This document shows positions 39,783 to 46,856 of a stretch of 64,000 nucleotides of DNA, piece by piece; the first letter of the stretch is position 1; every line of letters begins with the position of its first letter. The position numbers were made by a program, and so were the translations under genes. This DNA is from Microbacterium sp. STN6 (GTDB lineage: Bacteria; Actinomycetota; Actinomycetes; Actinomycetales; Microbacteriaceae): contig NZ_JAPMIT010000004.1 of NCBI RefSeq assembly GCF_026410545.1, forward strand, positions 372,001 through 436,000, read 5' to 3'. The notes beneath the pieces are model-generated. The model searched no databases, was not told the DNA's origin, and saw only the letters and a program-made list of their open reading frames with translations.

Positions 39783-39963
39783 TTGACACCGTAAGAGGAA
39801 CGGCAGGGTACTGATGGTCGAGATTCACACCGCCCACACCATGGGCGTGCGTGGGTTTGTGCGGCATCCGTCGCATCAAGACCATCGGTTCTGTGTGCAA
39901 ATACGCTGCGACGCTGTCGTGGCTTCACAAGGGCGCTGTCTGTCGACAGGGCCCTTTCTTTTT
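39783..39963 (+). ncRNA. Candidate small RNA or attenuator leader
   Basis: A consensus TTGACA at 39783-39788, with a poor -10 around 39807-39814, opens a 400-base non-coding gap. About 120 bases later stands a textbook intrinsic terminator (39929-39963): stem AAGGGCGCTGTC / GACAGGGCCCTT with one mismatch, TGTC loop, then TTCTTTTT. U-rich terminators are rare in this window, and no protein frame fits between the two signals. It could be a free-standing sRNA or a leader attenuating the HNH gene 74 bases on. Confidence 0.45.
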
Positions 39964-40036
39964 GCCGCTGCCGCGCCTCGAGCGTTGTCGTAACACCGAA
40001 TACCTGGGAGCCACCCAGCCGTTTCGAGAGGTGACA

Positions 40037-40534
40037 ATGCGAACACTGGTTCTGAACGCGGGCTACGAGCCGCTCGCCGTCGTGTCGTTCAAGCGGGCCA
40101 TCGTGCTGGTGATGACGCACAAGGCCACGATCATCGAGAGCGACCTCGCGCATCCCGTCATGGGGTCGTCTGGGTTGTACGAGCGGCCGTCGGTCATTCT
40201 GCTGACGCGCTACGTGCGGCTGCCGCGGGGCAGGAACGTTCCGGTGAGCAGACGCGGAGTACTGCGGCGGGATGCGCACCAGTGCGCCTACTGCGGCGGG
40301 TCGGCGACGACGATCGACCACGTGGTGCCGCGTTCGCGTGGCGGGGCGGACAGCTGGGAGAACCTCGTCGCGTGCTGCCTGCGCTGCAACAACGTGAAGA
40401 GCGACCGCACGCCCGCCGAGATGGGCTGGCGCCTGTTGTCACAACCGCGGATGCCGCGCGACCTGCCGTGGATGGTGCGCGGCGTCGAGGCCCCCCAGCC
40501 CCAGTGGAGCGACTACCTGGCCCCCGCCGCCTGA
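40037..40534 (+). CDS. HNH endonuclease-domain protein
   Basis: A 165-residue protein. The N-terminal half (RTLVLNAGYEPLAVVSFKRAIVLVMTHKA) is the typical front of actinobacterial and cyanobacterial HNH proteins. The nuclease core has zinc Cys pairs QCAYCGG and CLRCNNVKSDRTP around the ββα-metal centre TTIDHVVPRSRGGADSWENLVACC. GAGAGGTGAC precedes the ATG. These stand-alone HNH proteins are conserved in the chromosome and their role is not known. Confidence 0.88.
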   Translation: MRTLVLNAGYEPLAVVSFKRAIVLVMTHKATIIESDLAHPVMGSSGLYERPSVILLTRYVRLPRGRNVPVSRRGVLRRDAHQCAYCGGSATTIDHVVPRSRGGADSWENLVACCLRCNNVKSDRTPAEMGWRLLSQPRMPRDLPWMVRGVEAPQPQWSDYLAPAA

Positions 40535-40536
40535 GC

Positions 40537-40573
40537 GGGTTGAGGAGGCCGCTTCGCGGCCGTCTCGAAACCC
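40537..40573. repeat. REP-like palindrome between HNH gene and 58-aa ORF
   Basis: GGGTTGAGGA, then GGCCGC-TTC-GCGGCC, then GTCTCGAAACCC. It is arranged like the elements at 8046 and 12155 but more diverged. It separates convergent genes and may stop transcription from both sides. Confidence 0.65.
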
Positions 40574-40581
40574 AGCGCCCC

Positions 40582-40758
40582 CTACCCCGTCGGCTCGCTA
40601 GGCACCCCATCGCTACTCTCACCGACCCCCTTCTCCCCTTGCTCCGGCTCGGCCGCATCCTCCGCCTGCTCCACGGTCAACAGCCCATCCGGATCCTTCG
40701 GATCCCTCACCCCGGTGAGCCGCTCATCCATGGTCGACTTGTCCTCATCGCGTTCCAT
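40582..40758 (-). CDS. Small acidic protein (58 aa), unknown
   Basis: On the minus strand, ATG 40758 opens a frame beginning MERDEDKSTMDERLTGVRDP and ending GESSDGVPSEPTG before TAG. It is strongly acidic with no hydrophobic segment and has GTGAGGGC upstream. The composition and third-position GC look coding. Function unknown. Confidence 0.55.
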   Translation of the reverse strand: MERDEDKSTMDERLTGVRDPKDPDGLLTVEQAEDAAEPEQGEKGVGESSDGVPSEPTG

Positions 40759-40818
40759 GCCCTCACGCTACGAGCGTTCGCTTGCCTCGCACACCCGTCC
40801 GCTAAACTCGACGGGTCA

Positions 40819-40890
40819 GCCTCTGTAGCTCAATGGAAGAGCAGTTCCGTCCTAAGGAAAGGGTTGGGGGTTCGAGTCCCTCCAGGGGCA
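40819..40890 (+). tRNA. tRNA-Arg (anticodon CCT), island integration site
   Basis: The acceptor GCCTCTG pairs with CAGGGGC (one T.G pair). The D-arm holds AGCTCAATGGAAGAGC, the anticodon loop is GTCCTAA with anticodon CCT, and the T-arm is GGGGGTTCGAGTCCCTC. Discriminator A; 72 bases. Integrase, relaxase and defence genes begin just after its 3' end, so this end is the likely attachment core. No second copy of the 3' end is present in the window. Confidence 0.95.
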
Positions 40891-41267
40891 CCTTTGGGGT
40901 GCGCCGAAAACGCTGGTCAGCGCGGATTTCGGAAGAGCGAGAAACGGCCGCTTTCCCGATTTGCCCACAATTTGCCCACACAAGCCGTTAGAAACTCTAA
41001 GGAACTCTTAACGTTTCCTGAACGTGTCACTGGATCCGAACGACGGTCATAGCGTTGCTCGCTTCGTTCGGAGTGTCGCAACTCCAGAACTTTCGGCATC
41101 GTCCGCGACCAACCACCATCTGCCTAAGACCCGTCGAGCGTTTGATGGCTCTTCCTGACACGCGCATTCGCCAAAACGCCATCCGAAGGCGACTCGGTGT
41201 TGGCGAGGAAGCCCAGTTGCCTGCCATTCATCAATTGAGTACCGGCGGGTTACTTAAGCCGTGGTTA
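40891..41267. other. Island left edge, non-coding
   Basis: 377 bases between tRNA-Arg and the first island gene. It holds an exact tandem ATTTGCCCACA repeat at 40959-40980 but no frame I trust. Composition is visibly less GC-rich than upstream. Confidence 0.6.
40959..40980. repeat. Tandem 11-mer, candidate integrase arm sites
   Basis: ATTTGCCCACA occurs twice in exact tandem, 68 bases after the tRNA 3' end. Short direct repeats just inside an attachment site are the expected form of arm-type sites for a tyrosine integrase. The assignment is by position only. Confidence 0.45.
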
Positions 41268-41930
41268 CTAACGCATCGGCCCGCTCGGCGGCGCTCCGGG
41301 CTGAGTCCGGATCATCCTTGCATGCAACCAGGACTGGATCGAGCGCTTGGACCTTTTGAGGGTTACCTCGACATCCGTGTAGGTGTCGAGCCATACCAGG
41401 TGCGTCGCGCGAAGACGGTCGCGGTCTCGCGCGGTCGAGACGACGATCCACGAAACGAACGCTAGACCGATTCCGGCTAGAAGTACGACATTCCCGGTGC
41501 CGCCTAGCAGGGTCGTTACTTGGCTTTGGTTTATACCGTTGGTCTGACCGGTAGAGGGGTCGGTTGCGGCGGCCGCAAGTACGAACCAGCCGTTCAACAG
41601 GCCGAGCACGTAGGTCAACAGCAGCGTGATGGCCGTGCCGAGAATGGTGAGTGTGGCGATAACCGCAGGTGAGGTGTTACCCGGTCGGGTGCGCTCGATC
41701 CGTTGCTGCAACTCGCGGCGAACCTGGTGCCGGACTTGTTCGGATGCTGACATATAACGCTGGATTCGGTCGTCCATGTTCCTTAGATCGTCGTAGACAT
41801 GGTCGATCGCTGCCCGTTGAGCGGGGTCCGCGAAGCGTATGTCGTGTACCCACGTCACGACGCGCGCGGCTACGTGACCGAGACGATTCCGTGTTCGGCT
41901 TTCCCGCCACCGATCGACGATGCTTCTCAC
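41268..41930 (-). CDS. Two-pass membrane protein at the end of the ubiquitin-like operon
   Basis: 220 residues from GTG 41930 (AGAAGGG upstream). A polar N-terminal helix region (DPAQRAAIDHVYDDLRNMDDRIQRYMSASEQVRHQVRRELQQRIERT, probably coiled coil) precedes TM1 (AVIATLTILGTAITLLLTYVLGLL), a Ser/Thr/Asn-rich loop, TM2 (VVLLAGIGLAFVSWIVVS) and a basic tail. Last gene of the minus-strand run after E1, with a 157-base gap. It could be a membrane effector or target. Family not recognised. Confidence 0.65.
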   Translation of the reverse strand: MRSIVDRWRESRTRNRLGHVAARVVTWVHDIRFADPAQRAAIDHVYDDLRNMDDRIQRYMSASEQVRHQVRRELQQRIERTRPGNTSPAVIATLTILGTAITLLLTYVLGLLNGWFVLAAAATDPSTGQTNGINQSQVTTLLGGTGNVVLLAGIGLAFVSWIVVSTARDRDRLRATHLVWLDTYTDVEVTLKRSKRSIQSWLHARMIRTQPGAPPSGPMR

Positions 41931-42087
41931 GAATGGCCCTTCTTGCTGACGAAACGACTTGTATTCGAGCTGGCTCTTCCAAACCCGGAGAGCACATGGC
42001 TTGGAGCCGCTGCGTCTACCAATTGGGTCGATGGCCGTCGAACTTGCGCTGCACCGGCCGCCTGGGCGGCGATGGCAGGGAAGCCTT

Positions 42088-43452
42088 TCATGTCCGAACC
42101 GCTGACGACGACTGTCGTAACGTGGCTTGGGCAATACGCGGGTGACGGATTGCCGGCGCGGACACATGCCGTCCGGTCGCCACGTCGATGCTCGCGACCT
42201 CTGCTCCGGGGACACCGTGAAACTGCTTTACAGCCTCGGCGACGGCGAGGGTAGCGGCGATGACCCCGACGAACGGGATGCCGATGGCCTTGCCTGCAAG
42301 AGTGACGACTCCACAATCATCGAAGTTGCGACTGAGGTGATCGAAGCCAGGAGTTGACGGAACGGCGATAACGGCATCGCCCCGATCAAGCCAGGCGAGC
42401 ACGTTCTCGCTCGTGTTGGATCCGGGGAAGCGATGCATGCTTATTGAAGTGTGGTCGTGCGCTCGAGCACCCAGGCCCATGTCAATCGTGAGAGACCATC
42501 CCACAGCGGAGAGGGCTCGCCTTGCAGTCAAGTTGTCGACGCCAACCAGGGCAACGATATGGGTTTCATCGTCGCGTACGTGAAAGTCGGCGTCGAGCCG
42601 GCGTTCGATGATCCTGGTGCGAAATCCGGCGTCCTCAAGCCGCGCGGCCACCAGCCGTGTCTTGAGCTCGCCCTTGGAGCCGTGGGGGGTAAGCACGCTC
42701 GTGCTGTGATTGGCGGGAGCTGTGCGATCAACATCCTGCACAGTTACCTCAACGGACGCTCGATCGGCATACGGGATGTGGGAGAGCACCCATGCATACG
42801 CCTGTCCCAGGTGCCCGAGCCCGACTAGCCACCACGCCGCCGGGGCGAAGCGAAGTTCCGGAGCTGACCTGGCGGTCGGTCCGAGCAGGTTCAATTCCAT
42901 CTTGCGGTAACCGGCGTCGCTGCCAGAGATCGCACGTGAATGCGCGAAGGCTTCCGCGACAGCGAGAGCGGCCGCTGCGACCGCGGCCAGCACGTTCCCG
43001 CATGAATTCACGGGCTCCGCATGAGGCGAGACGATCGCAGTCCAGCCGTCCCAACTTGCATGGAGGATCACTCCGGCCGAGATTGCCGGAACATCGGCTG
43101 GGTCGAAACCGAAGACGATCGCGGTCACGTTGGGGCTATGCGCGCTCGATCCTAAGGTGGCGCCTATATCGCTGAGTGCGTCGCTGAGCAGGCGCCCGCG
43201 ATGGACTCCGTCATGTACGTCCGCATCTCCGGGCAGATCTACGAGGACGGAGCCGAACGTCCGTACACCGGTCGCGGCGGCAGTGAGAACTGCGGCCTGC
43301 CCCTCCGCTGTGGTGATCGTAGCCGGTGCTGGGCAGATGATGAGTTGGCGGTTGCTGACGAGGTGCTCGGCATCCTCAAGGGAATGCGCCGAACCGTCCG
43401 CGAGGTGAAGCAAGGCTACGCGGCTTATCTCGTCAGCATCGAGGATTTTCAT
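42088..43452 (-). CDS. E1/ThiF-like ubiquitin-activating protein
   Basis: A 454-residue protein. Residues from 205 on are a ThiF/E1 adenylation domain: WWLVGLGHLGQAYAWVL (glycine loop, 211-216), VTVQDVD with Asp240, and IVALVGVDNLTARRALS. Cys380 (NFDDCGVVTLAGKAIGIPFVGVIAA) is the likely thioester cysteine. Residues 1-200 also end in a CGNVLAAVAAAALAVAEAF-like helix, so they may be a second, inactive E1-type domain. The ATG overlaps the JAB stop (ATGA). It should activate the tandem ubiquitin-like protein encoded upstream. Confidence 0.82.
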   Translation of the reverse strand: MKILDADEISRVALLHLADGSAHSLEDAEHLVSNRQLIICPAPATITTAEGQAAVLTAAATGVRTFGSVLVDLPGDADVHDGVHRGRLLSDALSDIGATLGSSAHSPNVTAIVFGFDPADVPAISAGVILHASWDGWTAIVSPHAEPVNSCGNVLAAVAAAALAVAEAFAHSRAISGSDAGYRKMELNLLGPTARSAPELRFAPAAWWLVGLGHLGQAYAWVLSHIPYADRASVEVTVQDVDRTAPANHSTSVLTPHGSKGELKTRLVAARLEDAGFRTRIIERRLDADFHVRDDETHIVALVGVDNLTARRALSAVGWSLTIDMGLGARAHDHTSISMHRFPGSNTSENVLAWLDRGDAVIAVPSTPGFDHLSRNFDDCGVVTLAGKAIGIPFVGVIAATLAVAEAVKQFHGVPGAEVASIDVATGRHVSAPAIRHPRIAQATLRQSSSAVRT

Positions 43453-44003
43453 CGTGTTCCCCTTTCAAGGAGGGCTCGGTGTAGGCGGGCCAGCAATAGG
43501 ATCGCCGCGGGTCGAATCCGAAGCATCCGAGTCGTGTCGTTGCCATAAGCGATGTCCCATTGGCCGCCCCGGAGAAACTGATGCGCGCCGAGGTCAGTGG
43601 GGGAAATCTTCCCGGACGCGTAATTGGGGGCGATCAACGCGACGTGGTTTGGCAACGCGATCATGGGATGGTTCGAATCGATGGCGCTCTGCCGGACATG
43701 CGTGCTCGGGTGGGTGTGAATGTCGCCGATGACCCTCAATTGGTCTGCGCGGCACCGCTGGTTCAACAGGCTTAGGCCGCTGGCATGCATCGTGATGCCG
43801 CCGGTCAGGCTCTCTGGGTCGAGGTCGTCGTAGTAGTAAATCTTCGTCACCTCGCGCCCACCCGCGACCGGCTTGGCGTTTCGGCGGCCGAGTAGAAATG
43901 CGCCGGATTCACGCCGGTTCTGTCCGCGCCGGTGTAGCTCTTTGAGCATTTGGCGGAAGCGCCGCGGGGACATTATTAGCGGCAATGGTGTGGCGTCATT
44001 CAT
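43449..44003 (-). CDS. JAB/JAMM deubiquitinase-like metalloprotease
   Basis: A 184-residue Mov34/MPN-type protein with the full JAMM zinc motif: Glu32 (RRESGAFLLGRR), then HTHPSTHVRQSAID with His96, His98, Ser106 and Asp109. Members of this family trim or remove ubiquitin-like tags. ATG 44003 overlaps the stop of the E2-like gene by four bases and is preferred to ATG 44087. The pairing with E1 and ubiquitin-like genes defines its likely role. Confidence 0.88.
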   Translation of the reverse strand: MNDATPLPLIMSPRRFRQMLKELHRRGQNRRESGAFLLGRRNAKPVAGGREVTKIYYYDDLDPESLTGGITMHASGLSLLNQRCRADQLRVIGDIHTHPSTHVRQSAIDSNHPMIALPNHVALIAPNYASGKISPTDLGAHQFLRGGQWDIAYGNDTTRMLRIRPAAILLLARLHRALLERGTR

Positions 44004-44476
44004 GCAGCCGTCTCCGGCATCGTGCAGGAACGAAGTTCTTTGTGCAGCTCGGAGAGATAGAACGTGATAGTCCTGCTCGGATTCCATGCTCGTTCAGGAT
44101 GCTGCGAGCCCCACTGCGGGTGGTCCCCTTGGATCAGCAGTCGTTCTGTGGCCATATAGGGCGTCCATCCGTTGATCCTGGACCACTCCGAGCGGAAGAC
44201 AGTCTGTGCGGCCGATCCGCTCGGGAGGGCAGCTAGCTCCAGAGGCTCGTTAGTCCCGATGTTCCAAGGCGTGCCGGCAGGCGCATCAGTTGGGTAGCCG
44301 GACACGTCTAGTCGCATTCCAAGCTCGCGGCCATCGCCGGTAGTGACAGCGACCAAGAGCATGGGGAAATCGACTCTAACGACCCGCCAGTACCGTTTCT
44401 CGACACCATCGAGAAACGGTACTGACTGCAGGTCCTCCTCGATTGCCGCCCGCGCCGGATCGACGGTGTCGGTCAC
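44000..44476 (-). CDS. E2-like protein lacking a catalytic cysteine
   Basis: A 158-residue protein in the E2 position of a ubiquitin-like operon. Its pattern (RYWRVVRVDFPMLLVAVTTGD, RLDVSGYPTDAPAGTPWNI, then HPQWGSQHPERAWNPSRTITFYLSELHKEL) resembles the RWD/E2-like fold. The only Cys is residue 151, eight from the end and outside the fold, so it cannot be a standard E2 active site. Probably an inactive E2 or a scaffold. It lies between the ubiquitin-like and JAB genes; the fold assignment is from pattern only. Confidence 0.65.
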   Translation of the reverse strand: MTDTVDPARAAIEEDLQSVPFLDGVEKRYWRVVRVDFPMLLVAVTTGDGRELGMRLDVSGYPTDAPAGTPWNIGTNEPLELAALPSGSAAQTVFRSEWSRINGWTPYMATERLLIQGDHPQWGSQHPERAWNPSRTITFYLSELHKELRSCTMPETAA

Positions 44477-44479
44477 GAT

Positions 44480-44941
44480 TCAGCCCTGTGGTCGAACGAG
44501 CGCGATCAGCTCGAGGTCGACATGGTCCGCGCCCTTTGCGATCGACGCGATCGGCTTGTCCAGGGGCAGGTCCTCGGCACCTCCCGCTGCGCGCAGCCCC
44601 AGGTCAGCTGCCGAAGCGGAGTCGATGCCCAGCTGAGAAATTGCCTGGTCACGGACAGCGCTGAGGCGGGTGCCGGGCGAAACAGTAAGCGTCGCCGAAG
44701 CGCCAGCGTAGTCAACCACCACAGTGATCTGGCGTCCGGGGTGCGTCACAACACGCCCCGAGGGCCCGTCGAAGAGGTCAGAGAGTCGTGCGCTGGGGTC
44801 GAGCTCGGGCCCCTCATCGTCAACCTTGAAGACGAGTAGATCGACCGTAACCTGGACATGATCGGCGAGCGAGCTGCCCTCGGCCGCGTCGGGAATTGTG
44901 CGGACCTCGGCATCGTGGCCAGTGTGAACATGCAGTCGCAT
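44480..44941 (-). CDS. Tandem ubiquitin-like protein
   Basis: A 153-residue protein that reads as two beta-grasp domains, about 1-65 (MRLHVHTGHDAEVRTIPDAA) and about 70-150 (RQITVVVDYAGASATLTVSPGTRLSAVRDQAISQLG). The second ends in VDLELIALVRPQG, so the chain stops on glycine, the group an E1 would adenylate. AAAGGAG precedes the start. First gene of the operon, just after two copies of a 15-bp palindrome. Similarity to ubiquitin is by pattern and context. Confidence 0.75.
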   Translation of the reverse strand: MRLHVHTGHDAEVRTIPDAAEGSSLADHVQVTVDLLVFKVDDEGPELDPSARLSDLFDGPSGRVVTHPGRQITVVVDYAGASATLTVSPGTRLSAVRDQAISQLGIDSASAADLGLRAAGGAEDLPLDKPIASIAKGADHVDLELIALVRPQG

Positions 44942-44975
44942 CGTGCGACTCCTTTCTGTGGGCTTGCCCTATTTG

Positions 44976-44990
44976 TTGTGATAATCGCAA
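44976..44990. promoter_or_regulatory. Operator copy 1 before the ubiquitin-like operon
   Basis: TTGTGATAATCGCAA, an imperfect palindrome 35 bases upstream of the ubiquitin-like start. One base from copy 2 (45004-45018) and similar to copy 3 before the XRE-ImmA gene. Confidence 0.75.
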
Positions 44991-45003
44991 GGCTATCGGA
45001 TGA

Positions 45004-45018
45004 TTGCGATAATCGCAA
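45004..45018. promoter_or_regulatory. Operator copy 2 before the ubiquitin-like operon
   Basis: TTGCGAT-A-ATCGCAA, a perfect palindrome centred 28 bases from copy 1. Consensus over the three copies is TTGYGAWAATCRCAA. Probably bound by the XRE-ImmA regulator encoded upstream. Confidence 0.78.
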
Positions 45019-45126
45019 ACCAGAAGGACGGGTAACGTTTCTCGCGACGCTAATCACGGGGGCGCTTCGGTCTGACCGAGGTAGTAAGCCAGATCTCTGT
45101 CCTGATGGTCGAGCGCCGCGGAACTG

Positions 45127-45666
45127 TCAGAGAAGGAAGTCGCGGGGGGAGTTCGGTTCGTGGAGCATGGGCTCACCAGCGTCGAGGATGTGTTGAGCGA
45201 TTTCGTATGCCCGCTCGATCGACAGGTCGAGGTAACCAACCATGTCGCAAAGGATCCCGAAGGTGTCGCGAGTGGTGATGTGTTGACGTTGAGCGAAGCG
45301 GAACGCTTCCCGGTCTTCGGTGAGCCAGATCGAGTCCCGATAATTCTCATCAGCCCGAAGTAGATGTAGAGTCTGGCTCTCGCCCAGGTGCTCAAGGGGC
45401 TTGGCTTTGCCGCCGCCGAAGACTGCCACACGGATGCCTTCTACGGCGCGGACGTTCGCTGCGCCCACGACGGGTATTGGGTCTCCGAACCACGCATCTT
45501 GATCCAAGGTCCTCAAACCAGGGACATGAGCTGCGGATTTAGTGATCTCCCGGGACACCGCTTCCACGACGCGGCCATTGCCCCGCAGGTACTGCTCGAG
45601 GACTTCCAACCCTTGGGCCTGGGCAAAACAGACGATGACCGAGTTGTCGGGAAATAGGAACGGCAC
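45127..45666 (-). CDS. PIN-like domain protein
   Basis: A 179-residue protein with features of a PIN nuclease: LFPDNSVIVCFA with an early Asp (residue 7), a middle region ending IWLTEDREAFRFAQRQHITTRDT with two more acidic positions, and a helical C-terminus. It starts at GTG 45666, eight bases after the XRE-ImmA stop, so the two form an operon. The pair resembles a toxin-antitoxin unit with an ImmA-type antitoxin, but toxin activity is not shown. Confidence 0.62.
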   Translation of the reverse strand: MPFLFPDNSVIVCFAQAQGLEVLEQYLRGNGRVVEAVSREITKSAAHVPGLRTLDQDAWFGDPIPVVGAANVRAVEGIRVAVFGGGKAKPLEHLGESQTLHLLRADENYRDSIWLTEDREAFRFAQRQHITTRDTFGILCDMVGYLDLSIERAYEIAQHILDAGEPMLHEPNSPRDFLL

Positions 45667-45673
45667 GGGCTAC

Positions 45674-46798
45674 CTAGACGTAATGAAAAGCGCCGTCGTC
45701 TGCTGATACGGCGTCGAGGAAGTATTCCTCGAGCTGCTCGGCGGGCTTCCCGAGCAGATTCGCTGCGGGCCGTAGCGTCGTCGCCCCATCCCTATAGGCG
45801 TCTAGATAAGCATCCACTAGCCGCTGTGCTGGCCTCGCTATGCTCGCGAGGCGCGCGCGATTTGTGTGCTCCGCCGCTTCGCCGGCACGCATTGCTGTGG
45901 CGCGTGCTGTCTGGGAACCAAGCTTTCGCTGGTCTTCCTGTGAGATCAATTGCTCATTCAGCAGTCGCCACGACATTGCGATTGGCGACATCTGGAAGTG
46001 CAGCACAAGGTCGTCAAACGCATCAACGGCGGATTTTCCAGCGATTCGTTTGACGATCTCGGCGCGCGGTGCCAGAAAGCTCGCCGCGAACGAGTCTGCG
46101 CGGCTTTCCGCTTGTGACTTGTGCGATCCGAGCCGTTCCTCGATCACCTGGTCCTGCGAGTCGCCGAAAGCAAGATGGGCAAGCTCATGGGCAAGCGTAT
46201 ATCGCTGCCGGAACGGCGCTTCCGAGGTGGCAAGGACGATGGCGCGAACGCCACCATCCGAGAAGGACAGCCCATCGCAAGCTTCTGGTAGCTCCGTCAC
46301 GACAACGTCGACGCCGAAGCTCTCCTCGATTAACCCAATCAGTTCGTTGTTCGTTAGCCCCCCGAGAGGGGAGCCGAGCTCGTGGAGATACTGGTCTGCG
46401 AGCTGTTGGGCCTGCTTCACGTATCCACCATCTGTGGGTTTGGCTGGAAGCGGCGGGACCGGGAGCGGACGGCCTAAGAACTGAAGGCCCTCAAGCTTCT
46501 CGACGAGCATTTCGATCGTCTCTCGCCCGACAAGATCACTTGCCTCAATCGCATGTTCGGCGGCTCGATGGGCGAGGATGAGCTCGCGCGTGGATTCGCC
46601 CTTCAACAGCCAATCGACAGTCGTGTTGCCGAGCTCAGCAGCAAGCGCCAACTCTAGCGACGTAAATCGGCGTTTTGCGGCCAACGATTTGGCAAGCTTT
46701 GGGCCATCAATCCCGATTGCACTCGCGAAGTCCTTCTTACTGAGGCTTGAGCGATCGATTACTTCGTTGACGCGCGCGATTACTTCGTCCTCGGCCAT
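45674..46798 (-). CDS. XRE regulator fused to ImmA/IrrE metallopeptidase
   Basis: A 374-residue fusion. Residues 1-60 are an XRE helix-turn-helix (VNEVIDRSSLSKKDFASAIGIDGPKLAKSLAAKRRFTSLEL). A zinc peptidase domain of the ImmA/IrrE (DUF955) type follows: YTLAHELAHLAFGD gives HELAH, and ESRADSFAASFLAPR the third ligand Glu. Such proteins repress mobile-element genes until proteolysis relieves the block. One operator palindrome lies in front of it and two in front of the ubiquitin-like operon downstream. Confidence 0.88.
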   Translation of the reverse strand: MAEDEVIARVNEVIDRSSLSKKDFASAIGIDGPKLAKSLAAKRRFTSLELALAAELGNTTVDWLLKGESTRELILAHRAAEHAIEASDLVGRETIEMLVEKLEGLQFLGRPLPVPPLPAKPTDGGYVKQAQQLADQYLHELGSPLGGLTNNELIGLIEESFGVDVVVTELPEACDGLSFSDGGVRAIVLATSEAPFRQRYTLAHELAHLAFGDSQDQVIEERLGSHKSQAESRADSFAASFLAPRAEIVKRIAGKSAVDAFDDLVLHFQMSPIAMSWRLLNEQLISQEDQRKLGSQTARATAMRAGEAAEHTNRARLASIARPAQRLVDAYLDAYRDGATTLRPAANLLGKPAEQLEEYFLDAVSADDGAFHYV

Positions 46799-46818
46799 GC
46801 ATCCATCCTCGCAGAGAA

Positions 46819-46833
46819 TTGCGAAAATCACAA
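46819..46833. promoter_or_regulatory. Operator copy 3 before XRE-ImmA gene
   Basis: TTGCGAAAATCACAA, 21 bases upstream of the XRE-ImmA start. It matches TTGYGAWAATCRCAA, the consensus of the two copies before the ubiquitin-like operon, and suggests autoregulation. Confidence 0.7.
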
Positions 46834-46856
46834 TCTCGTGCTAGCGAGTCTAAACC

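Noticed and set aside
39783..39963. 6C RNA or SRP RNA
   Set aside because: No C-rich double loops and no SRP tetraloop core; kept as unclassified.
44000..44476. Cys151 as E2 active site
   Set aside because: It lies in the C-terminal tail after the last helix, not at the position of E2 cysteines.
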